DNA from: Persicaria tinctoria
Lineage: Eukaryota > Streptophyta > Magnoliopsida > Caryophyllales > Polygonaceae
DNA length: 64,000 nucleotides
Reading direction: 5' to 3'
Assembly (NCBI GenBank): GCA_037127255.1
Contig: JBANSL010000004.1
Span: 86,262,627 to 86,326,626, forward strand
Positions 43,722 through 55,171 of the stretch are shown piece by piece (the first letter of the stretch is position 1; each line of letters starts with the position of its first letter). The notes below the pieces were generated by a model. That model did not search any database. It saw nothing but the letters and a program-made list of their open reading frames with translations, and was not told where the DNA came from. A program made the position numbers and the translations under genes.

Positions 43722-44112
43722 TAGGGGTGTTATTCGAGCAGAGTTTGACATGCTCAAGTTTGGTTCGTTTGTTAAACAAGCCCAAGTCGAGTCGAGCTGA
43801 GCCTAATTTTTGAACGAGTTTTTTTTATCTTGTTCAAGCTTGACCTTGTTTAGGAAATGAACGAGCTCGAGCCGAGCTTTTTTTGAGCTTTAAGTATCTA
43901 CTTGGTTATAACATGTTAACGTGCGTACTTAAAAGGAAATTTTAGAAATTTCATAGAATTCGAGCTCTTCAATTCGCTTTATTCGAACAAGCCGAGCTTT
44001 CAACCGAGCTTAAAATTTTGTTCAAGCTCGGCTTGTTTAAATAAGTGAGCGAGCTCGAGTCGAGCTTTTTCGAGCCGAGTTATAGAGTTGTTTAGTTCAT
44101 ATAACAGCCCTA
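43722..44112. mobile_element. hAT non-autonomous element B, copy 2
   Basis: Ends TAGGGGTGTTATTCGAGC and ATAACAGCCCTA. The flanking 8-mers CCGTCCAT and CCGCCCGC match at only 5 positions, so the duplication is decayed. The inside is full of GAGCCGAGCT / AGCTCGAG words in opposite orientations, with the phrase GTTTGTTAAACAAGC, shared with 27675-28095 and 61312-61625. Confidence 0.8.
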
Positions 44113-44339
44113 CCGCCCGCAGGATAAATAGCTCCACTCATCACCCACAAATATACTCACTTTCATCCGACATGTGAGTGATGTGGGGGACCAATGGGTG
44201 AAATAAAATAGCGGTGGAAATTGAAAAGTGGAATGTGGAGACTCAATACCAGAATGACGGTGAAACAAAATGACGGTAGAACAATTCAAGGTGGAATGTG
44301 GAACAAAATGATGGTAGAACAAGGTGGAATGTCGAGATT

Positions 44340-44900
44340 GGAAAGCTATGTTACATGGAAACAAAAACAGAAGCCGAAGGGAAACGGAAATCCAAATTTA
44401 ATTTCTAGAAACGGAAATACCGAGGGAAGAGCAACATGAATTATATGTTCATTTAAAGATCTAAATAAGAGTAATAAACATATCACCAAGTGATATACAT
44501 AGAATGCAACATTAAAGCTACAAATTGAATTGTTCAATATTGTGATATGTCAAACATTTTAAATGTCTTGCAAACCAACAAAATAAAGTAACTTAGGTTT
44601 AAAATAATACCATAATCAAGAACAACACCAAGTAATCAATCCAACATCAATCTTCTACTTAGCTAACTCTTCCTCAAGTTCTAGCTCATCAAAAGAAAGT
44701 TATGCAAACTCAAGAACTTCGATATCTTCCATTGATCCAAACTCATGGAAACGCCACATAGTAAGGCACAAACGTTTCTGACCAAGCGGAAATGGTCAAT
44801 GTTTCTGACTTTTCTGGTCAACGAAACTGTCAAGGTTTCTTACCTCTCATAAACGTTTCTGAGGCGTTTTCCCGGAGTTTCGAAGTTTCTTCATATAAAA
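44340..44900. other. GTTTC/GAAAC-word-rich segment, possible decayed hAT
   Basis: GGAAACGGAAAT and AAACGGAAATA near the left and repeated AACGTTTCTGA, GGTTTCTTA and AGTTTCG words near the right resemble the word-rich sub-ends of the hAT elements elsewhere in the window. No terminal repeats or 8-bp duplication could be confirmed. Confidence 0.35.
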
Positions 44901-45569
44901 AAAACCTGAAACTGCTGTGAAATAGATTTTCAAGGTATCATAGTTGGAAAGTGAATATCGGGAAGGAGGGAGGTGGTGGTCAAGATTAGGGTTTAGAGTA
45001 TTTGTATATAGAGGGTAAAATAGTAAAAACATGCACACATCTTAGGGTTTTTATGCGACTATGCGAGTATACGTGGCGGGGTTAATAAGTGGACTAATTA
45101 GGATGGGTCATGGGTAAAAAATCTTTACCCATAATCTATCAATCACCCGCTTAACCCACACACTCACCATCTGTCGCCTACCTTAATGCGGGTTTTTATC
45201 CGTAAATTTAATGCGTGTGGATCAAATTTAATGCGGGCTTTTGGCTTTTGCTTTTGGGACTAAAAAGAGACTCATTGGTGGACTATGATTATGATCATGT
45301 ATGCAAGTGTTATGGATGCACTGAAATATGATTAATACTACAAGGGGACCATAAACAAGTGTATGTTTAGTTTATATGTTTCACACTGCAAACAAGGCCT
45401 ATCTAGCTATGGAGTTGCATTTGCATGTATTGAGGTAAGGTACAAAAACTAGATTTTTAAAAAGGATGTTTATTTCGGAGTTATTCAAAGTTTACAGACT
45501 ATAAAAATCATTTGAAAGCTCAAAAATTCGAAAATGGATATTTGTTGCTACAAAAATACATAGTATATA

Positions 45570-45792
45570 CTCCATCAGTTCCTTTTTATTTTGACATTTT
45601 CAAAACCGACATTTTTTTAGAAAGGCAAAAACTATATACAATTTCATTTTTTTATTCAATCTTTTTTAATAATGTTATACTTATCACTAATAAGTATTAG
45701 ATTATTAAAAAATAAATATTTTATATAGTTTTTATCACCTTAAAAAATTGTGCATAAATAGTAAAAAGACGAATAAAAAGGAACGGAGGGAG
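45570..45792. mobile_element. Stowaway-like MITE
   Basis: Ends CTCCATCAGTTCCTTTTTA and AAAAAGGAACGGAGGGAG, TA duplications at 45568-45569 and 45793-45794. Arms repeat TTTTTATTTTGAC-like and GACGAATAAAAAG sequence. Confidence 0.85.
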
Positions 45793-45882
45793 TATATTTT
45801 TATATGTGCACATGTGTTATTTTCTAACATATACGCCTAGTGAGGTTCAGTGCTAAAACCAATTGGCAATAGTAGTATATAA

Positions 45883-46217
45883 GAGCTCGTTTGGTTACCA
45901 TTTAAAAAACACAGGAAGTTAAAAAACCCATGAAGTAGAATAAATACATGTGTTTGGTTGCTTTTTTTAATACGAAAAAATTCAGGAATTTGACTTCTCA
46001 GGAATTCCAATTCCTACAACATGGATGAATTTCACTTACCTATGGGAGACTAGGTAAGTTGCAATTCCACCATTTTTAATGAAAAAATTCAACTTCCTCC
46101 ATTTAAATTCCCTACATCTTATAACTTAACCAAACAACTTTTTAAATTTCATGGAAATTGAATTTATGGAAAGTAACTTCCTAAGAAGCATACTTCCTAT
46201 GTTCAACCAAACAAGCC
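45883..46217. mobile_element. Tourist-like MITE (PIF/Harbinger type), copy 2
   Basis: Ends GAGCTCGTTTGGTT and AACCAAACAAGCC, duplication TAA (45880-45882 and 46218-46220). The interior (GGAATTTGACTTCTCAGGAA, CTAGGTAAGTTGC) matches the copy at 27194-27543. Confidence 0.82.
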
Positions 46218-46220
46218 TAA

Positions 46221-47066
46221 GTCTATGTTTAATCCTAAAACCAATTGGTAATAAGAAGAGTATCCCACCAACTTATATCGAAAGCTTCTTTTCTATGCAA
46301 AGGTATTTATATCCAAAGCTTGTTTGGTTCATACTTTCATCGTGAGACTCTTTTGTTTCCTTCCATTCTTACACTTTTAAAAAAATTCAAAATAAGCAAC
46401 CTATTTACAATTTTTCTGCCTTAAAAACAATGCATACACTGATACACCATTCGACTAGTCTCTGACCAATTTTAGGCTCCATTTGGCACATTAACTACAT
46501 TTTCAAAGTTTATGGATTTTATGTTGTATAGTTTTAAATAAAATAAATATAAAATTTTAGTTTAGTTAGATTTTAAAATAGAACCTTTTCAACATAAATA
46601 ATCCGTTAATTTTAACCACCGTTTTACTTAACCTAGCCTAATATTTTTGGTACAGCATATGTAATTTTTTTTGTTCTAGTGAGTTCGAGAGATTTTTCAA
46701 GTGTAGCCTTTGGAGAATTTTTTTTTTTTTTTTGGGTTTAAGTCAATCATCTAAAAAATCCAATTTTACCATATCGGCAAAAACAACTTTTGGACATTTC
46801 TACCATATCAGCAATCAATCAGTAATAATAGAAGCTTTATAAGGCTTGGCGCATGTGTATATCAGTATAGTATGTATCATCACCTTCAAATTTTGTATTT
46901 CAGTTCTAAACAAAAGGACTGGAAATTTTTCTCAGAAGAGCTTACCAGTCGATTTATTTCTATCCAACGAAAGCAGAACAAAAGGATCATCGTTGGCTCT
47001 GTATTTTTCTCCACTCATTCATTATTCAAAATAGTAAGATTTCCTTTGTAAGCATAACTTGCCGAA
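46221..47066. other. Intergenic DNA between the Tourist-like element and the RING gene
   Basis: No coding exon recognised. The last 150-200 bases before 47067 probably form the 3' UTR of the minus-strand RING gene. Confidence 0.5.
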
Positions 47067-50000
47067 TCACGAGCTTGCACCGAAAACCCGAATTCTCTGC
47101 TCAATCGGTGCACGACAGCAGGGACAGGTAGCTTTACCCTTCTTCCCGTAATCCTTGCCGCAGCTTGCACATACGACCTGGTGGGCACAAGGAAGGAACA
47201 CTACGGAGACTTCTTCTTTCATACATATCAAGCATTCTCTGGCTCCACTCGGATCCTTATCTGAGAGGTTTTTATCCTGTTCAGCAAGTTCACTGAATAC
47301 CCTTGCAGCTGTTGCTCCTTGGGTTGGTCTACTGGCTTGGGACTTCCCAGTGGGTTGAGCTTTGGGTGCGTCATTTTGGTCGGTAGTAGATTGTGCAGTT
47401 GATTTCAGACGAACGAGCTCCTGCTCAAGCCTCTGGAGATCATCCCTGTGACGCTGGAAGTCTATCTCCATCTTTAACCGCAGGGCCTCGAGCTTCCTCT
47501 TGTTGTTAACTTCAGTTGCTTCTTTAGCACGTCTTTCCTCCTCCACCTGTACTAGAGCTTGCTCTTTTGCTCCTACTTCCTCTCTCCATTTTGCCTATAT
47601 TAATGCAACATATGTCAATGTTTGATATATTAGTCAGTATCAGTGACCACGGCAGAATATGATTCAAGGAAAAGCATTAGAGACAGATGTACAAAAGGCA
47701 GTTATAATAAAATGTGATACAGAAGATAGATTAAGAAAGACTTGCACAGAATGAGATCAGAACAGGTAAATGATAAAAAGGGATAAGAACATAAACCGAA
47801 AACAGCTCAAAATCCCCACAACTGAACAAGGCATCCTCCATCCCTATGTATGGAATGAGAAAGATATATGTTCCAGCACCCACCACCACTATTGAGTATA
47901 TTAATACACAGGAACATGAGCTATGACAAAAGTTACCCTCACAAGGGTGGCTATAATCAATGTTCTAAATATCGGATATATCGGCCGATATATCGGGGAT
48001 ATTTAGAATCCGCTACGATATCGGCTTATCGGGTGAATATATCGGTCAACGTGATATATCGGGTCAATATCGGCGATATATCGGGGATATTTAGAATTAC
48101 CAACTTTTATAAGGCAAATTTAATTTAGCCTTTGTGACTCGATATATCGGGTCAATATCGGTGATATATCGGGGATATTTAGAATTGCCAACTTTGATAA
48201 AGTAACTTTAGCCATTATGAATGAAGTTGTTTTTATTTTATTAAGTTTATTTGATAATTTGATAATTTAAATATTAATTTTTCATGTGTATTTTTACATT
48301 TTGAAGTATAAATATAATATTTATAATTAAAAATTAGCGAAAACGATAAATCCGATATATCCCGATATATCTCCGATATATCCCCGATATATCATTTTTA
48401 CTCCTAACCGATACGACCCCGATACGCGATATTTAGAACCTTGGCTATAATACAGCATTAGAAATGCATAAAACCCATTTGGATGTGTGGATGAAGATAG
48501 CAGTTAAAAGTTAAAGCCACATGCAGGGCATCAGAGAAAATTAAAAAGACAGGTGTGAACTAAGAAGTCCAAAAACAACAACTCTTAGAAAGCATAATCA
48601 AGATAAAGCAATGTTGATTACAAGATTTGAGGATCCAAATAGTTAAGAAATGAGAGGACTTGGTACATATGAAGGTATCTTCTCTTTTATAAGTTCTTGT
48701 AAGCTTGAAACAATTTCCAGTGCAGCTACTATTTTGTTATAAAACAGAACAATGGGGAATTTTCAGAATTACATAGAGGAAACCATGTTCAATTGTGACA
48801 AGGAGAGTATTCTGGCACCCAATCAAGAACTTTGTCTTCTATTAAGAACAAAGAAGAAAAATGAGAGCAAAAGAGTACAATTACATAATGCATCAGCAAT
48901 AGAGAGCAGTAAACACGTTTACATACGACTAAACTTCCTCAGCAACAATATTCATCAAATGTGACATGTACCTCTCATCTCCACTAAGAATAAAATGAGT
49001 ATAGAATCATAAGGAACTTCTTCACTTATATCCAAACAAATCAACATATGAAACAATCCATCTTAAAAGAAATATGATATGCTAAAGATTTTATCTGAAC
49101 AAGGGAACAAGTGGAACATTCACACTTAAAAGACACATTCACATTCACACTTAGCTGATAAGGTACTTATTTGTGTTAATTAGATACTTATTTGTGCAAA
49201 AAAAAAGGTACTATAAGTATGTATATGGTGCCATACAAAGCTTTTTATCAATAAGAAAAATATAACAGAAAACGATATATTGTGAATAAGAAAGATCAAG
49301 CAAACTGATGATGGATTGACAAAAAAGCACAATCAGTTTCTAGTTAAAGCAGAAAAGCATGAAGAGAAATGCAAAGGAAACAAAGCCGCTTAGGAATACC
49401 TCTGAGTCCTTCTGAGCTGCATTGATCTGGGCCAACTGCTGCTGCAGGTCAGAAATCCTCTGCTTTTCAGCTGCAATCTCCCCCTGCAATTTTGCTTTCT
49501 GTTTCTCCCAATTCAAAAGTCTCTTGAGGTATTTCTTCTCTCTCTTTGCAACCTCCAGGCAAGTAGTAATTGACTCTGAAGCACTCAACTTGGAAGCCTC
49601 CATCTCTGCTCTGATTTCTGCATTCTCGACCTCAAGCTGTCGCACAGCAACATTTGCACGGTCTACTTGACTACTTGCCTTCCTAAGAGCATTTTCCATC
49701 TCAGATAGCCTCTTCATAGTGGTGTCCTCCAGAGTTTGTTTCCCTTTTTTAAGTCTTTGTGTCTCCTCCCTCTCCATCCTCAGCATCTTAAGCTGTGTCA
49801 GATCACTACTCAATTTTTTAGCTGCTTGCATTGCCTTCTGTTGAGCCCATTCCTTGCGCTCCTTCAACTGTCTTTCTAGGTCCTTTATCTGATTGGCTAA
49901 AGTAACCAGGATCTCATCCTTATGCTCATCAGGCACTTGCTCCAAGTTCTCATCCAAATTTAGATCTCTGAATTTACTCAAGATTGAATTCACTGCCTCT

Positions 50001-51106
50001 TGGTTCTTCAAATTCTTAGCCTCCTCTCCCTGCTCAGCAGGTACGTCGGCCACTGGTGTAGTTCCTTTGGAGACATCACCACTCGCTCCACTCGCTACAG
50101 AGGTGGTCCAACCCTGAGATTGTGTTTGAAACTGCTTTGAGTTCGCCCGAAATCCAGCTGCAAAGGCGGCAACGTTTCTCTTCAATAGCGATTTCATTGA
50201 AGGACTGAGATTAAACCTTTTAGGGAAATCAATCTCCCTCTGCTGAGCTGACTGAGATGCATAAGGAAACAACCCACTAAACCTACTAACAGGAAGCTCT
50301 GAAGTCCCGGAATATCCAAAACCCCACCCCCCATGGAACTTACAAAGCCCCAGAGCAGTACCCTCCATACTAGAACTAGTTGTGCTATTACTCACACCCT
50401 CAACATTGCTTCTAGTAGCACTGCTACCCCCATTAGAAGTCGGGGAAGGAAGCATAGGAATCTCTATTGTGCTTGCTCTTCCTACATGAAGATCACTCAT
50501 AAGTAGACACCACATAGCATCACCTTTGCTCAAATGTGGGCGAACCTGTTGCAACAAGCAAACCATGCCTGCTAACGAGTACTCCACCAACTGGCTCAAA
50601 TCGGTGAAAACAAGTTCAGAATCCTCAACAACATTCTTGTGATTAGCACAACAACCCCCACCATTAAGATAAGCCAGCGCATTGTGCAATATATTCGTCA
50701 GAACATCCATCCCACCATAGCAGTGACCATTTCGCAATACAGACTTCAAAGAAGCCTCATCCTCATACCCCAAGGCAACGAGCTTAGCAATTGCCTCGTT
50801 GTACAAAAACTCAAGATTCTTAAACAAAATCTCTTCCAACTGCTCCTCGGTACAGTAACCCCAGCCACAGTTGTCGAAATTGGGATTATGGGAATCGCAA
50901 TTAGGGTTAGGGTTAAAGCTACTATTAACATTGGGAAGAACATGCGAGCAACCGATCGGGTAGCCTAAAGGCCTAGCTCCGGATTCAAGCATGGATTTAG
51001 AGAGCGGTGATACCTTTTCAGCGGGATTGCCATGATCGAGGTCTAACTTTACCGATCGTAGCCTCCGATTGGTGCGGACGTGCTTCTCTCTGACAGTACA
51101 GCCCAT
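47067..51106 (-). CDS. RING-type E3 ubiquitin ligase, RF298/RF4-like
   Basis: There are two coding exons on the minus strand: 49400-51106 (569 codons) and 47067-47594 (175 codons plus stop). Donor is GAG|GTATTCC, acceptor TATAG|GCAAAATGG, with an intron of about 1.8 kb. The protein is about 744 residues. The N-terminal region has GWGYCTEEQLEEILFKNLE, a Lys/Asp-rich plant-specific part (AMWCLLMSDLHVGRASTIEI), then long coiled coil (about residues 390-650). The C-terminal C3HC4 RING reads CLICMKEEVSVVFLPCAHQV followed by CASC and CPCC. The RING recruits an E2 and transfers ubiquitin (family knowledge); the target is unknown. Start: the MGCTVREKHVRTNRR ending fits the family. A 5' UTR intron is possible from GTAAGT near 51233. 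The intron holds a hAT element at 47958-48443. Reading frame intact. Confidence 0.93.
47958..48443. mobile_element. hAT non-autonomous element C (GATATATCGG type) in the RING-gene intron
   Basis: Terminal repeats CAATGTTCTAAATATCG and CGATATTTAGAACCTTG (16 of 17 complementary) are flanked by a perfect 8-bp duplication GCTATAAT (47950-47957 and 48444-48451). Sub-ends are packed with ATATATCGG / CCGATATAT words. The core is AT-rich. Being intronic, it should be removed by splicing. Confidence 0.94.
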
Positions 51107-51440
51107 TGGAATCCCTTTTATACAAGAGGAAGAAACCCTACCAACGACAACACAGCGAAATGGAAGATTGAAGTGAAAATTGAAAGGAAAGGAGGAGAAA
51201 AATCAGGTCGAGATTGAGAGAAAGCGACTTACGGATTCGATTCGATGAAGATCGCAACGTCTTCGCCTGTTTGAGGGAGAGAGTGAAGAGTGTTTCCGAG
51301 TGGTGGCGAAGGAGAATCGAGAGAGAGAGAGAGAGAGGCAGAGAGGCAGAGGAATCAGAAAGGCAAATTAGCGTGACGCGTGCAATGAGGTTCGCAGGTG
51401 GATACTGGAGAGCAAGCAATCGGCGCGGGGCCCACATTAC
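51107..51440 (-). promoter_or_regulatory. 5' leader/promoter region of the RING gene
   Basis: Pyrimidine-rich on the minus strand (repeated CTCTCTCTCTC near 51320-51345), typical of plant core promoters and leaders. No clear TATA box was found. A GTAAGT donor at about 51228-51233 suggests a leader intron. Confidence 0.45.
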
Positions 51441-52266
51441 AATATTCGCAGTCGAGGGGGTTTGTGGAAGTTGGGCCGGTGGTTGGGCTTAGCCTATGGG
51501 CCGAGTTTCCTAGTTCCACCCGATTTCAACCAATGTTTTTTGCTATATCAATATTGGTATATTTAAATAAGGGGAAAAAAAAACGTAAATTGAAGGTATC
51601 GAATTATCAATGATCTATCGATCATCGAGTCTATTTTCAGGTTTGATTGTATCTTCTTTAGTCAAGATGATTCCTGCTTTCATTTGATTTCGTTTGACGT
51701 TTCTTTGACATGACACTTAGCCCATTTACCTATTTCCGACCTCTCGATAAACTTAGGCATATCTACTAGATCGAATCACATTTTTTTTTATATGTTAAAT
51801 AGTTTATAGCTCTCAAAAATGGTTTGAAAGCTTATGATCGATCACTTCATTCACCATTTTGAAATTAGCACTTTGGACATATGTAGTGTTTTTTTTTATA
51901 GTGTTTTTTAGTAATTGGTCAAGAAAGCCTAAAACACTAAAAAAAAGTCAGATCCACTAAGCTATAACATGTCCTACATAGATCTTTCATAATGTTGTTC
52001 GTTTATGCAAATCTTATTCAATTAAGACTTGCACCATCCGGGCCAATACAATGTCAACAGTGAAGAAGTGAAGGTTGTTGGCCTGAAGAAAGTTCATATG
52101 TAAGGAAGACAGTTCCAAAATAAGATGAGATGAGGGACAAAGCAATCTACAAAGCTCTACTATCACTTCAAATAGTTAATATAATACAGGTGCAGAACTA
52201 GGTTATAACCTCTTCCTTGAAGTGTAAGCTCTATTATCACAAACAAGTTTTCGGAATCCCTGAAAG
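51441..52266. other. Intergenic DNA between RING and ferredoxin genes
   Basis: No gene recognised. The right part (52100-52266) is likely the 3' UTR of the ferredoxin gene. Confidence 0.5.
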
Positions 52267-54403
52267 CTATTCATCACCCATGGCCAACTCTAATGCATAA
52301 TCATCCCTTTCCTGCAAAGCCATGACAGGTTTTAAAAGTAAGCTCAATCACAATTGACCAGCTTTTGTATGTTTTGCTATACTAAATCAAATCATCATAT
52401 GAATATGTTGTCTAGGCTAAGAACTTACAATTGGTCCGCGGGCAAAATATCTCCCAAACTGAAGCCAATATACCTGCAAATGATATTCTCAAAGTAAAAA
52501 CTCCAGGATTTTTGTAGAGAACTTGCCAACACAGATTATATGCCGGTGACAATAGCATTTTTCGCAAACAAATCTCATATTTGTCCACCCAACCCCAGCG
52601 GCTTCAGGGAAAATAGGGAGCACAACAGCCATTTCATGTTGCCAAAAAGTTAAGATCAGCCAACTTGGTAGACGCATTATGCATAATAGATATCAGAAGC
52701 TGTCACAGTGACAATTGACACGAAAAGTAAAATAAGCTCGCCTAGTCAAGGATTTCTTCATAAGAGCATTTGATACCAACTCAAATGACCAGGGCAAAGA
52801 CACAGGGAAACGGAGTTCATCTCACCTCATCTTCATCTTGGGTTTCTACTTCAATATCAGAAGATGGGAAGCCAACACAAAGAAGTGCATAGCCCTGCAA
52901 TGGAAGAGAGAAGACCTAAAAGGAGTTAAGCAAGCATCTTCATAATGCCATCAAGGGGATAAGCAACCCTTCGTAAATAGGCGTCAAGATCATCCATTGA
53001 TAATCACATTTGTGAATTGTGATGAACCATAAACACAAGCAAGTTAAAGCAGGCATGAAGAAAGACACGATGTGCAGTGATAGATGCCTCTTCAAGATAA
53101 GCCCAAGGTCCAGCTATTTTTTGTGTATTAAGAAACGGTATACATGCTTTTTCTTTTGGGTCAGAAAACGATATAAATGCTGGTTCCAATGTGTCAGCAG
53201 TCACCACAAATGAATAATAATCAAAATCTAATGACTTCAGAAAAACAAATAATCTATAACTACATTGGGTCATTTTCTAAAGCATTCCCTCACTTCAGTA
53301 ATTCCATGGCAATGGACCCTTACCAAGCTATATGCACATGAGAAGATAGTATCAAAGAAGAGTAATATACAAGTGCAGTTGAAAAAGCGGCATCTCAGTT
53401 ATCTGAAAGTGTTCTACATGCCTTGGACTTCAGCTCAGCAGATATCCCCAGAGCCTCAGGCTGTCTGATCTGACCAGATTTGATCCGAACTGCACAACTA
53501 GTACAGCAACCTGTAACATGAAGGCCCTAGCAATGTCAATTGCAGTTCAAATCTGTATGGCAGTATCACATAGAAGTCCATGTGCAAATCCCTCACTTTC
53601 CACTTCTTCAGATGTTGAATATTAACCAGGGAAGTGGGTCTTGATGAAGTGGCTTTCAATTTTCAATATGCCATTTCCAATAATCCTGGTTTTGCCTAAG
53701 GCCCTAAACCATTTTCACATTTATGGTAGAGATGGGGAAAAGCAGTAGTCCCATTGGCTTTTTATCTACAAAATCCTTGAAAACCCCAACTTTTCCTCTC
53801 TAAAATCTAAATACTGCATCTTCAACAGCAAATGCTACTTTTCAATGCTATTTCAAACTCAAACCCTAGCAGAAATGAAACCAATTTTACAAAACCACGT
53901 CTATGAAGTAACATTCAGAGTTACAATTACCATGCCTGCAAGCAAAAGGAAGTCTAATATCTTGATCCTCCGCAGTATGCAATATATACTGATCCTGCAG
54001 ATTTGAATTCAACCAATTAACTTTGTTCATGCTACAAATTGAGCTCGTCAGTAGTAATCTGTGATTTTAGCACAATGTCTCCGAGCAATTTCTTCCATCT
54101 TCGCAGCAATCGAACAAGACAAAAACGTAAGAAAAACGAAATTACCTCGGGGACGAAGAACTCGTGCGTGATCCCGCGCTCGCGGTCGTGAACAGTTACT
54201 TTATGGGATGGCGCTGGCGAGTAAGAGACTCCACCGTTGCCACCGGAGACCTCAGATTGCACCTTGAGCTCCGAAGTTATCTGGCGCCGGAGCCGCATAG
54301 AGCTCGTCCGGCCGGTGAAGTACAGCGGCCGGAAGAATTGACGGGGAAGCGCCGGTTCCCGGTGTAGCGGGCTGCAAACACTACATGGGGCTTGAAGCTC
54401 CAT
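52267..54403 (-). pseudogene. FdC2: Ferredoxin C 2-like (2Fe-2S, chloroplast), frame broken by 2-bp insertion
   Basis: There are six exons on the minus strand: 54146-54403, 53931-53994, 53422-53510, 52826-52896, 52429-52473 and 52267-52311. The start MELQAPCSVC begins a Ser/Arg-rich plastid transit peptide of about 50 residues. Then VTVHDRERGITHEFFVPE, DQYILHTAEDQDIRLPFACR and HGCCTSCAVRIKSG form the 2Fe-2S domain; Cys of CRHGCCTSC and of ALLC are the cluster ligands. FdC proteins are stromal electron carriers with a longer C-terminus than photosynthetic ferredoxin (family knowledge). The fourth exon is 71 bp, 2 bp more than the 69 needed. An extra CT after PSS shifts the frame to an early TAG. 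Without it exons 4-6 read DIEVETQDEDE, VYWLQFGRYFARGPI and ERDDYALELAMGDE. Intron 3 uses a GC donor. The break may be real or an assembly error. Confidence 0.85.
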
Positions 54404-54640
54404 TTCTCTCTCTCTGGATGATCGAGCTGGGAGCGAATGCCAGTGAATAGATAACGGAAGATGTAGATAATGGGTCCCACTGCCATGTGGCTTCACCTCA
54501 ATGGTTCGAACGATTTTCCCTTACAAAAATTTATTTATTTATATAAGGCGATGATCATACAAGTCGAAGATGTGCAACTCTATCAGCTAGCGCCGGTGCA
54601 TAGACGTGACAACTTGGATATCAGAGGTGTTTGTCGAGAC
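54404..54640 (-). promoter_or_regulatory. Upstream region of the ferredoxin gene
   Basis: Short upstream region between the FdC2 start and a LINE fragment. CTCTCTCT-type pyrimidine-rich sequence on the minus strand is near the start. No clear TATA motif was identified. Confidence 0.35.
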
Positions 54641-54770
54641 AAAGAGCGCTAAAAGAAGCGTTTGGATGAGGTGATTAGACAAGACCTGTCTGTTTTGGAA
54701 CTCATTGAGGAGATGACACGTGATAGAGTGCAGTGGATGAGTGTTATCCGAGTTGACGAATACTAGTTGT
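54640..54770 (+). mobile_element. LINE 3' fragment, third copy
   Basis: The plus strand reads KKRLDEVIRQDLSVLELIEE followed by DRVQWMSVIRVDEY and a stop, the same RT-tail motif as the minus-strand copies at 25.9 and 33.5 kb. It lies about 240 bp upstream of the ferredoxin gene start. Only the extreme C-terminus survives. Confidence 0.72.
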
Positions 54771-55171
54771 GTGCAGCATTTTCCGCATCATGCTTCCCTG
54801 CTAACATAACTTTCTTACGCATGTTTTAGATTCTAGAGTGTGTTTTTCTTTTATTCCTTTGTATGTTGCTTGTCAGTGTGAAGTCTTGTCCGTCTTTGAT
54901 CAAAAGCTAGATCCACATGAAGTGTATAATGATTAAACAAATACCAAACTTTGCTTTGACCAGGACTGGGATTGTTGTTGTTTCCAAATGGTACCCTTTT
55001 TTTTTTTGCAAATCATGAGTGAAATAGCTTCGATTCTACAGAGTTATACCTCCAAGAACAAGGATTAAATCAAATGACAATACATGCACCGGAAGAATGC
55101 AGCACTAAAATCAGCAAATACACAAGTCCAAGGTTCTGTAACAGTTGCCTAGCTTGCTAACGATAAGTCGA
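54771..55171. other. LINE 3' flank and intergenic DNA
   Basis: Noncoding. Probably includes the 3' UTR of the LINE fragment and the 3' end of the neighbouring minus-strand gene. A poly-T run lies at about 55000-55009. Confidence 0.45.

Larger units (their letters stand above)
41510..45440 (+). repeat. Old tandem duplication, second copy split by repeats
   Basis: Copy 1 (about 41510-42260) and copy 2 (about 43360-45440) share ordered blocks. These are GTGAAACAAGGACAAGTTA, ATGGTTACTTTGGAGTTTG, CTTTTGCTTTTGGG, GATTATGATCATG and GTTTCACACTGCAAA. In copy 2 the block order is interrupted between about 43660 and 45235 by inserted repeat DNA including a hAT element. Noncoding. Confidence 0.75.

Noticed and set aside
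54032..54496. Longer start for the ferredoxin protein (ATG 54496)
   Set aside because: The extra 31 residues do not look like family sequence. MELQAPCSVC at 54403 gives a normal transit peptide.
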